This document shows, one piece after another, positions 26,781 through 36,401 of a stretch of 38,780 nucleotides of DNA. Position 1 is the stretch's first letter. The number at the start of each line of letters is the position of its first letter. A program made the translations under genes and the position numbers. Origin of the DNA: Spirochaetota bacterium (GTDB taxonomy: Bacteria > Spirochaetota > UBA4802 > UBA5368); NCBI GenBank assembly GCA_018263175.1, contig JADFDB010000008.1:1-38780 (forward strand), read 5' to 3'. Below the pieces are notes generated by a model. It had not been told where the DNA came from. It searched no databases and was given only the letters and a program-made list of their open reading frames with translations.

Positions 26781-28178
26781 TTACGCCGAGGCGCCGCCGG
26801 ACGGCTGTTCCTGCGGGCGTTTTTTCCTCGGCCTGCGCGGGCGGCGCCGTTTGGGCTTTGGCGCGTCCTCATCGGCCGAATCCGCGCGCGGCTTGACGAC
26901 CGGCTCACGGTCGCGCCGCACGGCTTCGGGCCGGGCCGGCTTGCTGTCGACGGCCTCACCCTGGGTATGAGCGAAGCGCCGCCAGTAGGCGAGCTGTTCG
27001 GCGTGTTCGCCCGTCGCCTCGACGAGAATTTCGAAGAAAAGCATGGCCTGCGAAAAGTACGCGTTGCCCGCGAATTTTTTCTCGAATCTCTTCCAGTTTT
27101 TACCGCCGCCCGGGCGCATGAGGATCATCTGGCGCGCGGCCGTGTTGCAGATATTGTCCCACTCCTGCCGGGGAAGGCGCATCTTCGCAGCCATCTCGCC
27201 GAAGCGTTCTTTAAGGAGCATAAAGGCCTCCTGGAAGGACTGCCTTCCGCCGTCGGTACCCGTGGCTTCAGCGAACAGGTCGTATAAAAGCGCGGTGACA
27301 AGCACACAGACCGGCAAGTCCTCGCCCTTCGCACGGCGACGGTCCACCACCGCAAGGCGGGCGAACAGGGCCTCGTGGTAGCGCTTGGGCGCGAGCTCGG
27401 GCAGCCATTCGCCGAGGAGACCGAATCGTATGAGGTTGCGTATGGTCCCTTCGGAGGCGCCGCAGCGGAGAATCTTGAAAAGCTCCTCGCGCAGGCGCTG
27501 ATCGTTCGCCTCCCTGATGAGCGGCGCGCACGATTTCGCCGCTTTGAGGTCGGCCCCTGAAGGCTGAAAATCGAGCTGGGCGCAGAAGCGGGCGGCACGG
27601 ATGATGCGCACCGGATCATCGGCGAAGCGCGTTTCGGGATCGCCGATCGAGCGAAGGAGCTTCTTTTCGAGATCGCGCAGGCCGCCGGTGTAATCGATGA
27701 CCGTGGAGTCGGCGCTGTTGAAATACAGGGAATTGACCGTGAAATCGCGCCTCTGCGCGTCTTCTTCTATGGAACCGAAAACGTTGTTGGCCGCGTACCG
27801 CCCCGCGTCCTGCACCTCCTGCGGGTCGACGGCAGCGCGGAACGTGGCCACCTCCACAAAGCGGTCGCGGCTCATGTAGACGTGCGCGAGGCGAAACCGC
27901 CGCCCGATGAGATAACAGCGCCGGAAGAGCTGCTTCACCTGCCGGGGCCGCGCCTCGGTGGCTATATCGAAGTCCTTGGGCTTTTTGCCGAGCAGGAGGT
28001 CGCGGACGCAGCCTCCCACGAGGTACGCCTTATAGCCGCCGCGCCTGATCCTCGCCAGGATTTCGAGCACTTCGGGATCGATGGAGCCCCTGGACATCAC
28101 GTGCCGCTCGGCGGGGAGTACAATGGGGTATTGTTTACGGAAAATGGACAGAACGGAGATCATTGGGCGTGCCGGCAT
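26781..28178 (-). CDS. pcnB: Poly(A) polymerase / CCA-adding-like nucleotidyltransferase
   Basis: YKAYLVGGCVRDLLLGKKPKDFDIATEARPRQVKQLFRRCYLIGRRFRLAHVY; RDFTVNSLYFN; basic C-terminal tail; exact start uncertain. Confidence 0.9.
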   Translation of the reverse strand: MPARPMISVLSIFRKQYPIVLPAERHVMSRGSIDPEVLEILARIRRGGYKAYLVGGCVRDLLLGKKPKDFDIATEARPRQVKQLFRRCYLIGRRFRLAHVYMSRDRFVEVATFRAAVDPQEVQDAGRYAANNVFGSIEEDAQRRDFTVNSLYFNSADSTVIDYTGGLRDLEKKLLRSIGDPETRFADDPVRIIRAARFCAQLDFQPSGADLKAAKSCAPLIREANDQRLREELFKILRCGASEGTIRNLIRFGLLGEWLPELAPKRYHEALFARLAVVDRRRAKGEDLPVCVLVTALLYDLFAEATGTDGGRQSFQEAFMLLKERFGEMAAKMRLPRQEWDNICNTAARQMILMRPGGGKNWKRFEKKFAGNAYFSQAMLFFEILVEATGEHAEQLAYWRRFAHTQGEAVDSKPARPEAVRRDREPVVKPRADSADEDAPKPKRRRPRRPRKKRPQEQPSGGASA

Positions 28179-28285
28179 TCTTTATAGAGTATGGATGACA
28201 TTGTGGAGTCTGCTTTTAAATTTGTCAATCCCACCACGGATTATTATCGTCAATTTGAGTATAGCACATGACCGTGCCGGATCCA

Positions 28286-29245
28286 CTATTCGCGAAACCA
28301 GCGATCGAGCATGGGCTGATACCACGAGCCGAGATGCGGCCCGTCGATATATCCGCAGTGCCCGCCGAAAGGCTGCATGATGACGCGGCTGCGCTCGTTC
28401 GTCTCGACCGCGTAAAAATCCTCCGCCGGCACCACCGGATCGTCATTCGCCATGAGCACGGTGAGCGGCACGCCGGCGCGGTCGATAAAGCCCACCCCGA
28501 GCGTGTAGTGCCCGAAGTAGTCGGCGGCGTCGGCGTAGCCGGAGTAGCGGCGTACGAGCGTTTCCGTGATGTCCATGCAGGTGTTCATGCCGAGCATATC
28601 GGTAAAATCGTACCGCTTCGGGAAAAGCGCCTGTTTCTTCCGGAGCGAGCGCTTCCATTTTTTAAGGAAATACATCCGGATGAGCGGCGTCCGATCGATG
28701 GCGAGGGTACTCGCCAGCGGATCGAGCGGCGGGTTGATCGCGACGATATGGCGAAGCTCCGGGATGGGGGCCTCTGCACAGCGGGCCGCGATGCGGACGG
28801 CAAAGCTTCCGCCCAGGGAGAAGCCGACCAGAAACGACCGCTCGCCGAGGCCCGCCGCATAACGAACCGCCGCGAGATTCTCGTCGATAAGCGTACCGAG
28901 GAAAAGGCCCTCGTTGAGGTGATGGCTGTCTCCGTGGTCGCGGTAGTTGAGCCTGAACACGTCGTAGCCGCGCGCGTAGAGGTACTCGCCCGTGCTGAGC
29001 ACGTAGGCCGAACGGGCGCTTCCCTCCCAGCCGTGCATGATGATGACCAGGCCCTTCGAGGGGCCGCCATGCCGCCGCGAAAGGAACCCCTGCAGGCGGA
29101 CGCCTCCTCCGGCGTCGATGATCAACTCCTCCTCCGCCGCCGCGAGGGCCGTGAGGCGGGGATTGCGGAATCCGCTCGAGTTGAGCACCGACTGCAGGAG
29201 TGCCGCCCGCAGATAGCACGGGGGCTTAAAATCACCCTCAATCAT
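28286..29245 (-). CDS. Alpha/beta hydrolase (YheT-like)
   Basis: Start at MIEGDFKPPCYLRAALLQSVL; GLVIIMHGWEGSARSAYV, LVGFSLGGSFAVRIA, PFGGHCGYIDG. Confidence 0.88.
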   Translation of the reverse strand: MIEGDFKPPCYLRAALLQSVLNSSGFRNPRLTALAAAEEELIIDAGGGVRLQGFLSRRHGGPSKGLVIIMHGWEGSARSAYVLSTGEYLYARGYDVFRLNYRDHGDSHHLNEGLFLGTLIDENLAAVRYAAGLGERSFLVGFSLGGSFAVRIAARCAEAPIPELRHIVAINPPLDPLASTLAIDRTPLIRMYFLKKWKRSLRKKQALFPKRYDFTDMLGMNTCMDITETLVRRYSGYADAADYFGHYTLGVGFIDRAGVPLTVLMANDDPVVPAEDFYAVETNERSRVIMQPFGGHCGYIDGPHLGSWYQPMLDRWFRE

Positions 29246-31043
29246 CGAAATGCCCGGCCTCCATCTCGACGGTCGGAGCATCCGGGCTCATGAGCCGGAG
29301 GGCAAGCCCCTCGACGGCCGGCAGCTCGTACTCGAAGAAGTAGCGCATGGTAAAGAGCTTGCCCTCGAGAAATGTACGGCCGTCACCCGAGGCGCCCGCA
29401 TCGAGTGCCCGCTGCGCGACAACGCCCTGCATAAGCCACTGCCACGCGATGCAGATTACGCCCGCCATCTCCAGATACAGGGTGGCGTCCGCCAGGAAGC
29501 GGTCGATCTCGCCCTTCATGGCGTGTTCGACGAGTGAAGCGGTCACCTTCTTCTGAAGTTCGACCGTCTCTTCGAGCCGGGCCGCGCGGCCGGCAAGTCC
29601 CGCTATGGATTTCGCTTTTGCCGTCGTCTGCGCGATCTCTTCCAGGTACAGGCCGAAGGCCTTCCCGTTCTTCATCGTCACCTTGCGGCCGAGCAGGTCC
29701 ATCCCCTGGATGCCCGTGGTGCCCTCGTGGATCGGGTGGATGCGCGCGTCGCGCATGTACTGCTCGACCGGGAACTCGTCGCTGTACCCATAGCCGCCCA
29801 GGCACTGGATGGCCTGGCTCGTCGAGACTACACCCATCTCCGAGGGATAGCTCTTGACGATGGGCGTCAGGAAATCGAGGAGGATCTCACTACGCTCGCG
29901 CTCTTCGCCCTCGCCGGAAAGATGCAGGTCGAGGAGCTTCCCGGCGTAGATCATGAGCGAGAGCGAGCCCTCCGCTATCGCGCGCTGCTTGAGGAGCATT
30001 CGTCTGATGTCGGCGTGTTCGATGATCGGGATCTGGGGCTTTGCCGCGTCCTTCTCGGTGAGCCTGCGCCCCTGCAGGCGCACCTTTGCGTATTCGAGCG
30101 ACGCGTAATAGGCGGCCGTGGCGATGGCGGTGGCGCCCATGCCGACGCCGATGCGCGCCTCGTTCATCATCTGAAACATGTACGAAAGTCCGCGGTTCTC
30201 CTCCCCGACCAGGTAACCGCGGCAGTCGTTCTCCTCGCCCATGCTGAGCTGGGCGATCGGGGAGCCCCGGTAGCCCATCTTATGATAACAGCCCGTGCAG
30301 TTGACGTCGTTGAACTCGAGCTTCCCGTCCGCGGTGACCCGTTTCTTCGGCACCACGAAGAGCGACAGGCCCTTAACGCCGGCCGGGGCCCCCTTCACGC
30401 GCGCGAGCATGAGGTGCACGACATTGTCGGCACAGTCGTGATCGCCCGCCGAGATGAAGGTCTTCTGGCCCCTGACGAGGTAATGGCCCTGCGGCGCCGG
30501 CTCGGCCGATGTCCTGACGTCGCCGAGGGAGCTTCCGGCCTCGGGCTCGGTAAGCGCCATGGTGCCCTGCCACTCGCCGGAAACCATTTTTTCGGCATAG
30601 GTTTTCTGAAGCTCCGTCGATCCGAACGAATGGATGAGCCTGGCAGCCCCCGAGGTAAGCTCCGGGTAAACGCTCAGCGAGTAGTTCGCCGCGGCCATCA
30701 TGAACTGGCAGGCGAAGAATACGGACACCGGGATCTGCTGGCCGCCCATCGCGTACGGAAAGACCGCGTTGATCCAGCCGCCCTCCCCGGCGATCCGCAG
30801 GTAATCTCTCACCGCGGGATGCACCGTAATGCCGCCGTCCGCGAATCGCGGCGGGTTGCGGTCCATTTCCATATAATACGGATACAGGTGCTCGGTCGCG
30901 ATCTTTTTGGCCGTGTCGAGCAGTATATCGAAGGTCTCCCTTCCGTGATCCGCGTAATACGCGGAGCCCGCCAGAGACGCGACGTCGTGAACGTCGTACA
31001 GGGTGAAACGAAGGTTCCGTTCGCTGAAAAATTTCTCCGCCAT
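29238..31043 (-). CDS. Acyl-CoA dehydrogenase, ~600-aa form with C-terminal extension
   Basis: 601 aa; MALTEPEAGSSLGDVRT, QCLGGYGYSDEFPVEQYMRDARIHPIHEGTTGIQGMDLLGRKV. Confidence 0.93.
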   Translation of the reverse strand: MAEKFFSERNLRFTLYDVHDVASLAGSAYYADHGRETFDILLDTAKKIATEHLYPYYMEMDRNPPRFADGGITVHPAVRDYLRIAGEGGWINAVFPYAMGGQQIPVSVFFACQFMMAAANYSLSVYPELTSGAARLIHSFGSTELQKTYAEKMVSGEWQGTMALTEPEAGSSLGDVRTSAEPAPQGHYLVRGQKTFISAGDHDCADNVVHLMLARVKGAPAGVKGLSLFVVPKKRVTADGKLEFNDVNCTGCYHKMGYRGSPIAQLSMGEENDCRGYLVGEENRGLSYMFQMMNEARIGVGMGATAIATAAYYASLEYAKVRLQGRRLTEKDAAKPQIPIIEHADIRRMLLKQRAIAEGSLSLMIYAGKLLDLHLSGEGEERERSEILLDFLTPIVKSYPSEMGVVSTSQAIQCLGGYGYSDEFPVEQYMRDARIHPIHEGTTGIQGMDLLGRKVTMKNGKAFGLYLEEIAQTTAKAKSIAGLAGRAARLEETVELQKKVTASLVEHAMKGEIDRFLADATLYLEMAGVICIAWQWLMQGVVAQRALDAGASGDGRTFLEGKLFTMRYFFEYELPAVEGLALRLMSPDAPTVEMEAGHFDD

Positions 31044-31112
31044 GGCAATGGTCTCCTTTCCGTTCGGCTTCTACTGTCATCCGGCGCCGCGCGGGGCCGG
31101 AATTCCCGGATA

Positions 31113-31841
31113 CTATTTCGGCTTCATCATCTCCGACATCTTCTCCACCCACTTCTTGAACTCGCTCCGCTCGTTGGCGTAGGCCTGCTCCAGCGTGGCA
31201 TGGTTCCGGTACTCGATGACCCCTTTGACGGTCATCATCATCTCCCGGTTCACCGCGCATATCTGGGACGCGATCTCCATGACGCGCGGCATGAGCTTTT
31301 CGGCCGGAACGACCTCGTTCACCAGTCCGCAGTGAAGCGCCTGTTCGGCGTTGATGTACTGACAGGTGAGCGACATCTGCTTGGCCATTCGCCGGCCGAC
31401 CGCCTGCTGCAAAAGCTGGGTCATTCCCCACCCTGGGTGTATGCCGACCTTCGCGTGCGTGTCCCCGAACACGGCGTTCTCGGAGGCGATCAGAAAATCG
31501 CAGTTGAGCGCGATCTCGAAACCGCCCGTAATGGCGTGCCCGTTGATCGCGCCGATGACCGGCTTGTGGCACGCGCCGATAACGTCGGGATATTCCTTTC
31601 CGTCGCCGCGCGGATCGAACAGGTCTTCCTTGCCGAGCACCGAAAGGTCGATCCCCGTGCAGAAGGACTTGCCGTTTCCGGTGATGATCGCGACCGTGAT
31701 GGCATCGTTACGCGAGACCTCTTCGATCGCGTCGAAGAGCATCGCGAGCAGTTGCTGGTTGAAGCAGTTGCGCTTTTCAGGACGGTTGAGCGTGATGACG
31801 GCGATGCCGTTTGCGGACTCGAACAGTAACGGTTTTTCCAT
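31113..31841 (-). CDS. Enoyl-CoA hydratase/isomerase family
   Basis: Start at MEKPLLFESANGIAVITLNRPEKRNCFN; CTGIDLSVL, GAINGHAITGGFEIALNCDFLIASENAVFGDTHAKVGIHPGWG. Confidence 0.92.
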   Translation of the reverse strand: MEKPLLFESANGIAVITLNRPEKRNCFNQQLLAMLFDAIEEVSRNDAITVAIITGNGKSFCTGIDLSVLGKEDLFDPRGDGKEYPDVIGACHKPVIGAINGHAITGGFEIALNCDFLIASENAVFGDTHAKVGIHPGWGMTQLLQQAVGRRMAKQMSLTCQYINAEQALHCGLVNEVVPAEKLMPRVMEIASQICAVNREMMMTVKGVIEYRNHATLEQAYANERSEFKKWVEKMSEMMKPK

Positions 31842-31907
31842 ATATTCCCCCTTATCGTACGCGGGCACCCTGTGCCCGTACTCCGGTCTCCATTGCGCGA
31901 CCCGCCG

Positions 31908-33851
31908 TTAAATCTCCCGCCCGGCCTTCGCTCCCTCGTGGACGGCCTCGATCAGCCTGCGCGGCTGAATCGCGTCACCCACGACGATGCACGGGCATCC
32001 GCCCCCGGCACATGCCTCCTCGAGCACACGCTCCGAATGCGCGCCGAGCGCCGTCACGACCATGGCCGCCGGCTCGGACCGCTCCTTTCCATCGAGCTCG
32101 TACACTACTTCGCCGGCGCCGATCGAGCATACCCTGGCGTTCAGCACGAGCCTGCCACCTTTTTTGAGCCTGCGGTGCAGCCAGTAGCCGTGGGCGGTAA
32201 AGGCCGGCACCGGAGGGGCGGCACTCATCTCGAGTACGCTCACCGCGGCGCCCCGCTCCATCAGAAAATCGGCGGTCTCCATGCCCACGTAGCCCGCGCC
32301 GAGCACCACGGCAGGGCTTTTAATTTCGGCCTTCCCGGTAAGCACGTCGCGCGCGTCGTGCACGATGGCGCCGTCAATCCCCGGAATCGGCGGCACCGCG
32401 GGGAGCGCGCCCGAGGCGAGGATCACCGCCTCCGGCCTTTCGGATGCGATCATCGCTTCGGTTACCGCGGTCCCATAGCGCAGTTCGACACCCGCCTTCT
32501 CCGCCGTCCGGCGCGCCCAGCGCGTCCATTTCGCCAGGCCGTCTTTATGCGGAGGCCTGCTCGCCGAAACGAGCTGTCCGCCGGGCTCCGCATCGCGCTC
32601 GAACACCGTTACGCGATGTCCGCGCGCGGCCGCTTCCATCGCGGCCGAGAGCCCGGCGGGCCCCGCGCCGATCACCCACACGTTTTTCGGCGCATCCGCC
32701 TTTTCGCCGGTGCGCAGGTATTCATAGCCGCAGTCCGGGTTGATGCTGCAGGTCACCGCACGCATCTCGAAGTTCAGCCGGTCAATACAGCCCTGGTTGC
32801 AACCGAGGCACCAGCGGATGTCGTCGTACGCGCCGTTGTGCGCCTTGAGGAGCACGTCCGGATCGGTCAGAAGCTGCCGGCCGAAGCTTATGAGGTCGGC
32901 GTCGCCGCGCGCAATCGCGGCATCGGCCGTGCGCGGATCGGTGATCCTGCCGACGCCGATGACGGGCACCTTCACAACCTCCTTTATTTCGCGCGCGCGG
33001 AACAGGTTGAACCCCTCCTCCATGTCCGATGACGCGATGGTGAGGCCGCCCGGCGTGGAATAAACGCCGAGCGATACGTGCAGCGCGTCGGCGCCCGCCT
33101 CCACGAGCCGCGGAGCGAGCCACTTCATATAAGAAAGATCATATCCGCCGCGGACGAGCTCGTCGGAGGAAACGCGGATGATTAGCGGGAAGTCCGGCCC
33201 GACGCTCGATCGCACGGCGCGGAGAACCTCGATCGCGAAGCGCGCGCGGTTCTCGTCCGAACCGCCGTACGCGTCGGTGCGTTTGTTCGAGAACGGCGAC
33301 AGGAACTGGCACACGAGATAGCCGTGCGCGCCGTGGATCTCGACCGCATCGAAGCCGGCGTCGCGCGCGCGGCGGGCGGCCTCTGCATAGGCGCGGACCA
33401 CTTCATCGATGCGCTCGACGGTCATGGCCTCGCAGGGCTGATTGAGAATGACGCTCGGCACATCCGACGGGGCCTCCGGCAGCGCGCCAGCGAAGTCTTT
33501 CATCGTCTCCCTGCCGGCGTGATGCAGCTGGAGCGCTATCGCCGATCCCGCGGCGTGGACGGCCCCGGCAAGCGCCGCGAGTCCGGGGATGTGATCGTCG
33601 CTCCATGCTCCGATCTCCGCCGGGAAACCCTTTCCGCGCGGGTCGACCGCGCAGACCTCGGTGATGACGAGCCCCACGCCTCCCCGCGCACGCCGTTCGA
33701 GGTAGCGGACAAGACGCTCGCTGACCGTGCCGTCCCGATTGCCGTAGCCGGTACCCATGGGCGGCATTACCGCGCGGTTTTTCAGATGAAGAGAGTTGAT
33801 CGTAACGGGAGAGAATAGATGTTCGAGCTTCCCGCTCATGCTTTCCTCCAT
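31908..33851 (-). CDS. NADH:flavin oxidoreductase / 2,4-dienoyl-CoA reductase-like (FMN, 4Fe-4S, FAD)
   Basis: 647 aa; OYE barrel with EIHGAHGYLVCQFLSPFSNKRTDAYGG, CLGCNQGCIDR..CSINPDCGYE, VWVIGAGPAGLSAAMEAAARGHRVTVFE. Confidence 0.93.
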   Translation of the reverse strand: MEESMSGKLEHLFSPVTINSLHLKNRAVMPPMGTGYGNRDGTVSERLVRYLERRARGGVGLVITEVCAVDPRGKGFPAEIGAWSDDHIPGLAALAGAVHAAGSAIALQLHHAGRETMKDFAGALPEAPSDVPSVILNQPCEAMTVERIDEVVRAYAEAARRARDAGFDAVEIHGAHGYLVCQFLSPFSNKRTDAYGGSDENRARFAIEVLRAVRSSVGPDFPLIIRVSSDELVRGGYDLSYMKWLAPRLVEAGADALHVSLGVYSTPGGLTIASSDMEEGFNLFRAREIKEVVKVPVIGVGRITDPRTADAAIARGDADLISFGRQLLTDPDVLLKAHNGAYDDIRWCLGCNQGCIDRLNFEMRAVTCSINPDCGYEYLRTGEKADAPKNVWVIGAGPAGLSAAMEAAARGHRVTVFERDAEPGGQLVSASRPPHKDGLAKWTRWARRTAEKAGVELRYGTAVTEAMIASERPEAVILASGALPAVPPIPGIDGAIVHDARDVLTGKAEIKSPAVVLGAGYVGMETADFLMERGAAVSVLEMSAAPPVPAFTAHGYWLHRRLKKGGRLVLNARVCSIGAGEVVYELDGKERSEPAAMVVTALGAHSERVLEEACAGGGCPCIVVGDAIQPRRLIEAVHEGAKAGREI

Positions 33852-34002
33852 GTTAAATAGCTTTCACACTGTCGATACGTCGCCCTGATCATTCCGCGTC
33901 CATTGAGTGTTCTGCCATGAGGAGACGGAACAGCTCACCCTGCCCCTCCTTTCCATAAAAGACAGAGTGCCGACTCCCATCAATAAGCTGTTACCTGCCA
34001 CT

Positions 34003-34033
34003 CCCCCTTCTCTTTCGTTTAAAGAGAAGGGGG
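34003..34033. repeat. REP-like palindromic element CCCCCTTCTCTTT-CGTTT-AAAGAGAAGGGGG
   Basis: Perfect 13-bp arms; shares core TCTCTTTCGTTYAAAGAGA with 2550-2576 (opposite strand). Confidence 0.75.
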
Positions 34034-34046
34034 CCGGGGGGATGAG

Positions 34047-34643
34047 TTATTCCGGCCCCAGCAGGGTCATTACCGTCCGCTTCATGTCGCGGCGGTACGA
34101 TTCCGCGTCCTCGTCCCTCACGTAGAAGTGCTTGAAGTGACGGTACCCTTCGAGCAGCGACATCACGATCTCCGCCGTTCTCTGAGGATTGCGTCGGTCG
34201 ATGATCCCGGCCTCGCCAAGCGCCCGAAACTCTCCGGCGAGGAACTTCTTATAGAGCGCGTACAGGCGCCTGACGCGCTCGTCGATCTCCCCGTTTCTGA
34301 AGCTGATCGCGATTACGGAAAAATCGGCAGCGATCTCGGTCATGCGGTACCATTCGTCGCCCACCAGCGTGTCCACGAGCCGCTCGAGGCGCCGGGCCCG
34401 GTCCGTGGTGCGCGATTCCATCCCCTGAATCAGAACGCCATATTCCCGGACGATATGGTCCACGGCCGCTATGATCAGCTTTTCCTTGGTGGAAAAATAG
34501 TGTATGATGAGGCTCGGGTGAATCCCCATCCTCTTCGCTATTTTTGCGATGGAGGCGCCTTCGATGCCCTCTTCTATCAGTATGTCGTAAAAGTTCTTGA
34601 GTATCTCGGGCTTTCGCAGCTCGGCGTTCTGGCGTGTTTTCAT
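34047..34643 (-). CDS. TetR family transcriptional regulator
   Basis: LKNFYDILIEEGIEGASIAKIAKRMGIHPSLIIHYFSTKEKLIIAAVDHIV, canonical HTH. Confidence 0.92.
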   Translation of the reverse strand: MKTRQNAELRKPEILKNFYDILIEEGIEGASIAKIAKRMGIHPSLIIHYFSTKEKLIIAAVDHIVREYGVLIQGMESRTTDRARRLERLVDTLVGDEWYRMTEIAADFSVIAISFRNGEIDERVRRLYALYKKFLAGEFRALGEAGIIDRRNPQRTAEIVMSLLEGYRHFKHFYVRDEDAESYRRDMKRTVMTLLGPE

Positions 34644-34654
34644 GGCGACGGCAT

Positions 34655-34690
34655 CCTGCTAATTAACTGTATATTCAGTTAATTAGCAGG
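34655..34690. promoter_or_regulatory. Candidate TetR operator: CCTGCTAATTAACTG-TATATT-CAGTTAATTAGCAGG
   Basis: Perfect 15-bp arms with 6-bp spacer, 11 bp upstream of the tetR start codon. Confidence 0.7.
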
Positions 34691-34856
34691 ACATCCACTG
34701 TCAACAATAAAATCGCACAAATTATTGACCTCCCGCGAATTAAGCTGTACGATCGCCGCAATTAGTTCAACTATACAACGCTGACACATGTCGTAGTGAG
34801 GCGGATCGATCGAAGTGATTGGCCGCATGGAGGCCTGTGGACCGCAAGGGAGCGGA

Positions 34857-36290
34857 ATGCCGAAAGCACACATCGTACTCATTAAAAGCACCATCGACAT
34901 GTCTCCTTCGCTCGTCGACACCCTGCGCTCGAACGGCTATCGGGCCGAGATTGTTCCCGCCGGGAGCGACATCGTCAAAACCGCCGACGGGCGGAACCCG
35001 GACATCGTAATCGCCGGGGATTCGGCCGAATCGTCGAGCGCGCTCGAGGCGGCGCTCTCCCTTCGCGACCGCTGCCAGGCGCCGATCATCTGGCTCTCCG
35101 CGAAGATCGACGACGCGGACCGGGCACGGGCCGCCCTGGTCCCTCATCTTACGATCATCTCTCCGCCCTGCACCAACTCGGACCTGATGTACGCAATCGA
35201 AACCGCCCTGCTGAGCCGGCGCCGCGAGCAGGAGCTGATAAAAAAAGCGGACCTCTACCGGCTTATCGTCGAAAGCGCCAACAGCATCATACTGCGAATG
35301 GATACATCGGGCACCGTGCTGTACCTGAACGACTTCGGGCTGAAATTCTTCGGTTTTACGAAGGATGACCTCTCCGGCAGAAACGTCATCGGCACCATCG
35401 TTCCCCCGGTCGATTCCGCGGGGAAGAACCTCGCCACGATGATCACCGATATAGGCAAAAACCCCGACCGTTACGTGAACAACGAAAACGAGAACATGCG
35501 CAGCGACGGAAGCACGGTCTATGTCGCCTGGACCAACCGCGCGATCCACGACGAAAACGGCGCTCTGAGCGCCATACTCTGCGTGGGCAACGACATCACG
35601 GCCCGCAAGCAGGCGGGAGAAGCGCTCGAGCGCTCCCTCGAGGAAAAGAGCACGCTCCTTCGGGAACTCCAGCACCGGGTAAAGAACAATCTCACGATAC
35701 TGTCCATGCTCCTCTCTGTTGAGGCGAGAGACCTCGGGGAGGGAAACGCCAGACGCATCATCAACGATGTTCAGAACCGCATCAAGACCATGGCGACGCT
35801 CTACGAAAGCCTGTACTCGGCCGGAAACCTCACACACCTGGAGCTGAACGGCTATATCGAACACCTCGCACGCACGCTTTTTAAAACCTTCACGATGGAG
35901 CGCCAGAACATACGGCTCGTCACGAGGCTCGACGCGATGCGGATCGACCTCAAACGCGCCGTGCCCGCGGGACTCATCCTGAACGAGCTCCTGACCAACG
36001 CGGCGAAGTATGCCTTCCAGGGAAGGGGGTCGGGGACCATCACCGTCAACCTGCGCGGAGAAAACGATATGGCCGTGCTCAGCATTTCGGACGATGGGAT
36101 CGGCCTGCCGGATGGTTTCGCACTGGACAGATCGGCCGGCACCGGCCTGAAGCTCGTCGGCACGCTTTCCCGTCAGCTCGGCGGCGATTTCACGATCGAA
36201 AGCGGAGCCGGAACCACGGCGAGGATCGGCTTCCCGCTTCCGCAGCAGGAGCCAGGCGCCGCCGTACGCGCCCCGGACGGCCATGGTTAA
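34857..36290 (+). CDS. Sensor histidine kinase (pseudo-receiver, PAS, HisKA_2/HATPase)
   Basis: Start at MPKAHIVLIKSTIDM with RBS AAGGGAG; PAS YRLIVESANSIILRMDTSGTVLYLNDFGLKFFGF; ELQHRVKNNLTILSMLL (HisKA_2-like H-box); NELLTNAAKYAF N-box. Confidence 0.9.
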   Translation: MPKAHIVLIKSTIDMSPSLVDTLRSNGYRAEIVPAGSDIVKTADGRNPDIVIAGDSAESSSALEAALSLRDRCQAPIIWLSAKIDDADRARAALVPHLTIISPPCTNSDLMYAIETALLSRRREQELIKKADLYRLIVESANSIILRMDTSGTVLYLNDFGLKFFGFTKDDLSGRNVIGTIVPPVDSAGKNLATMITDIGKNPDRYVNNENENMRSDGSTVYVAWTNRAIHDENGALSAILCVGNDITARKQAGEALERSLEEKSTLLRELQHRVKNNLTILSMLLSVEARDLGEGNARRIINDVQNRIKTMATLYESLYSAGNLTHLELNGYIEHLARTLFKTFTMERQNIRLVTRLDAMRIDLKRAVPAGLILNELLTNAAKYAFQGRGSGTITVNLRGENDMAVLSISDDGIGLPDGFALDRSAGTGLKLVGTLSRQLGGDFTIESGAGTTARIGFPLPQQEPGAAVRAPDGHG

Positions 36291-36401
36291 TTATTTGACC
36301 GATCGTGCCGGTTCAAGGCGTATCGATGTGCGGCAGGGTAAGGCATCGCCGGGCAAACTCGTGTTCACGGTACACGTCCTCAATAGCGTTCGGCGGTCAC
36401 G

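Noticed and set aside
29727-31829. 700-aa plus-strand ORF opposite acyl-CoA dehydrogenase and enoyl-CoA hydratase genes
   Set aside because: Arg/His/Val-rich antisense translation with no family motif; the minus strand encodes clear enzymes. High-GC antisense ORF artefact.
34767-36284. 505-aa minus-strand ORF opposite the first histidine kinase
   Set aside because: Plus strand carries unmistakable PAS/HisKA_2/HATPase motifs; antisense ORF has none.
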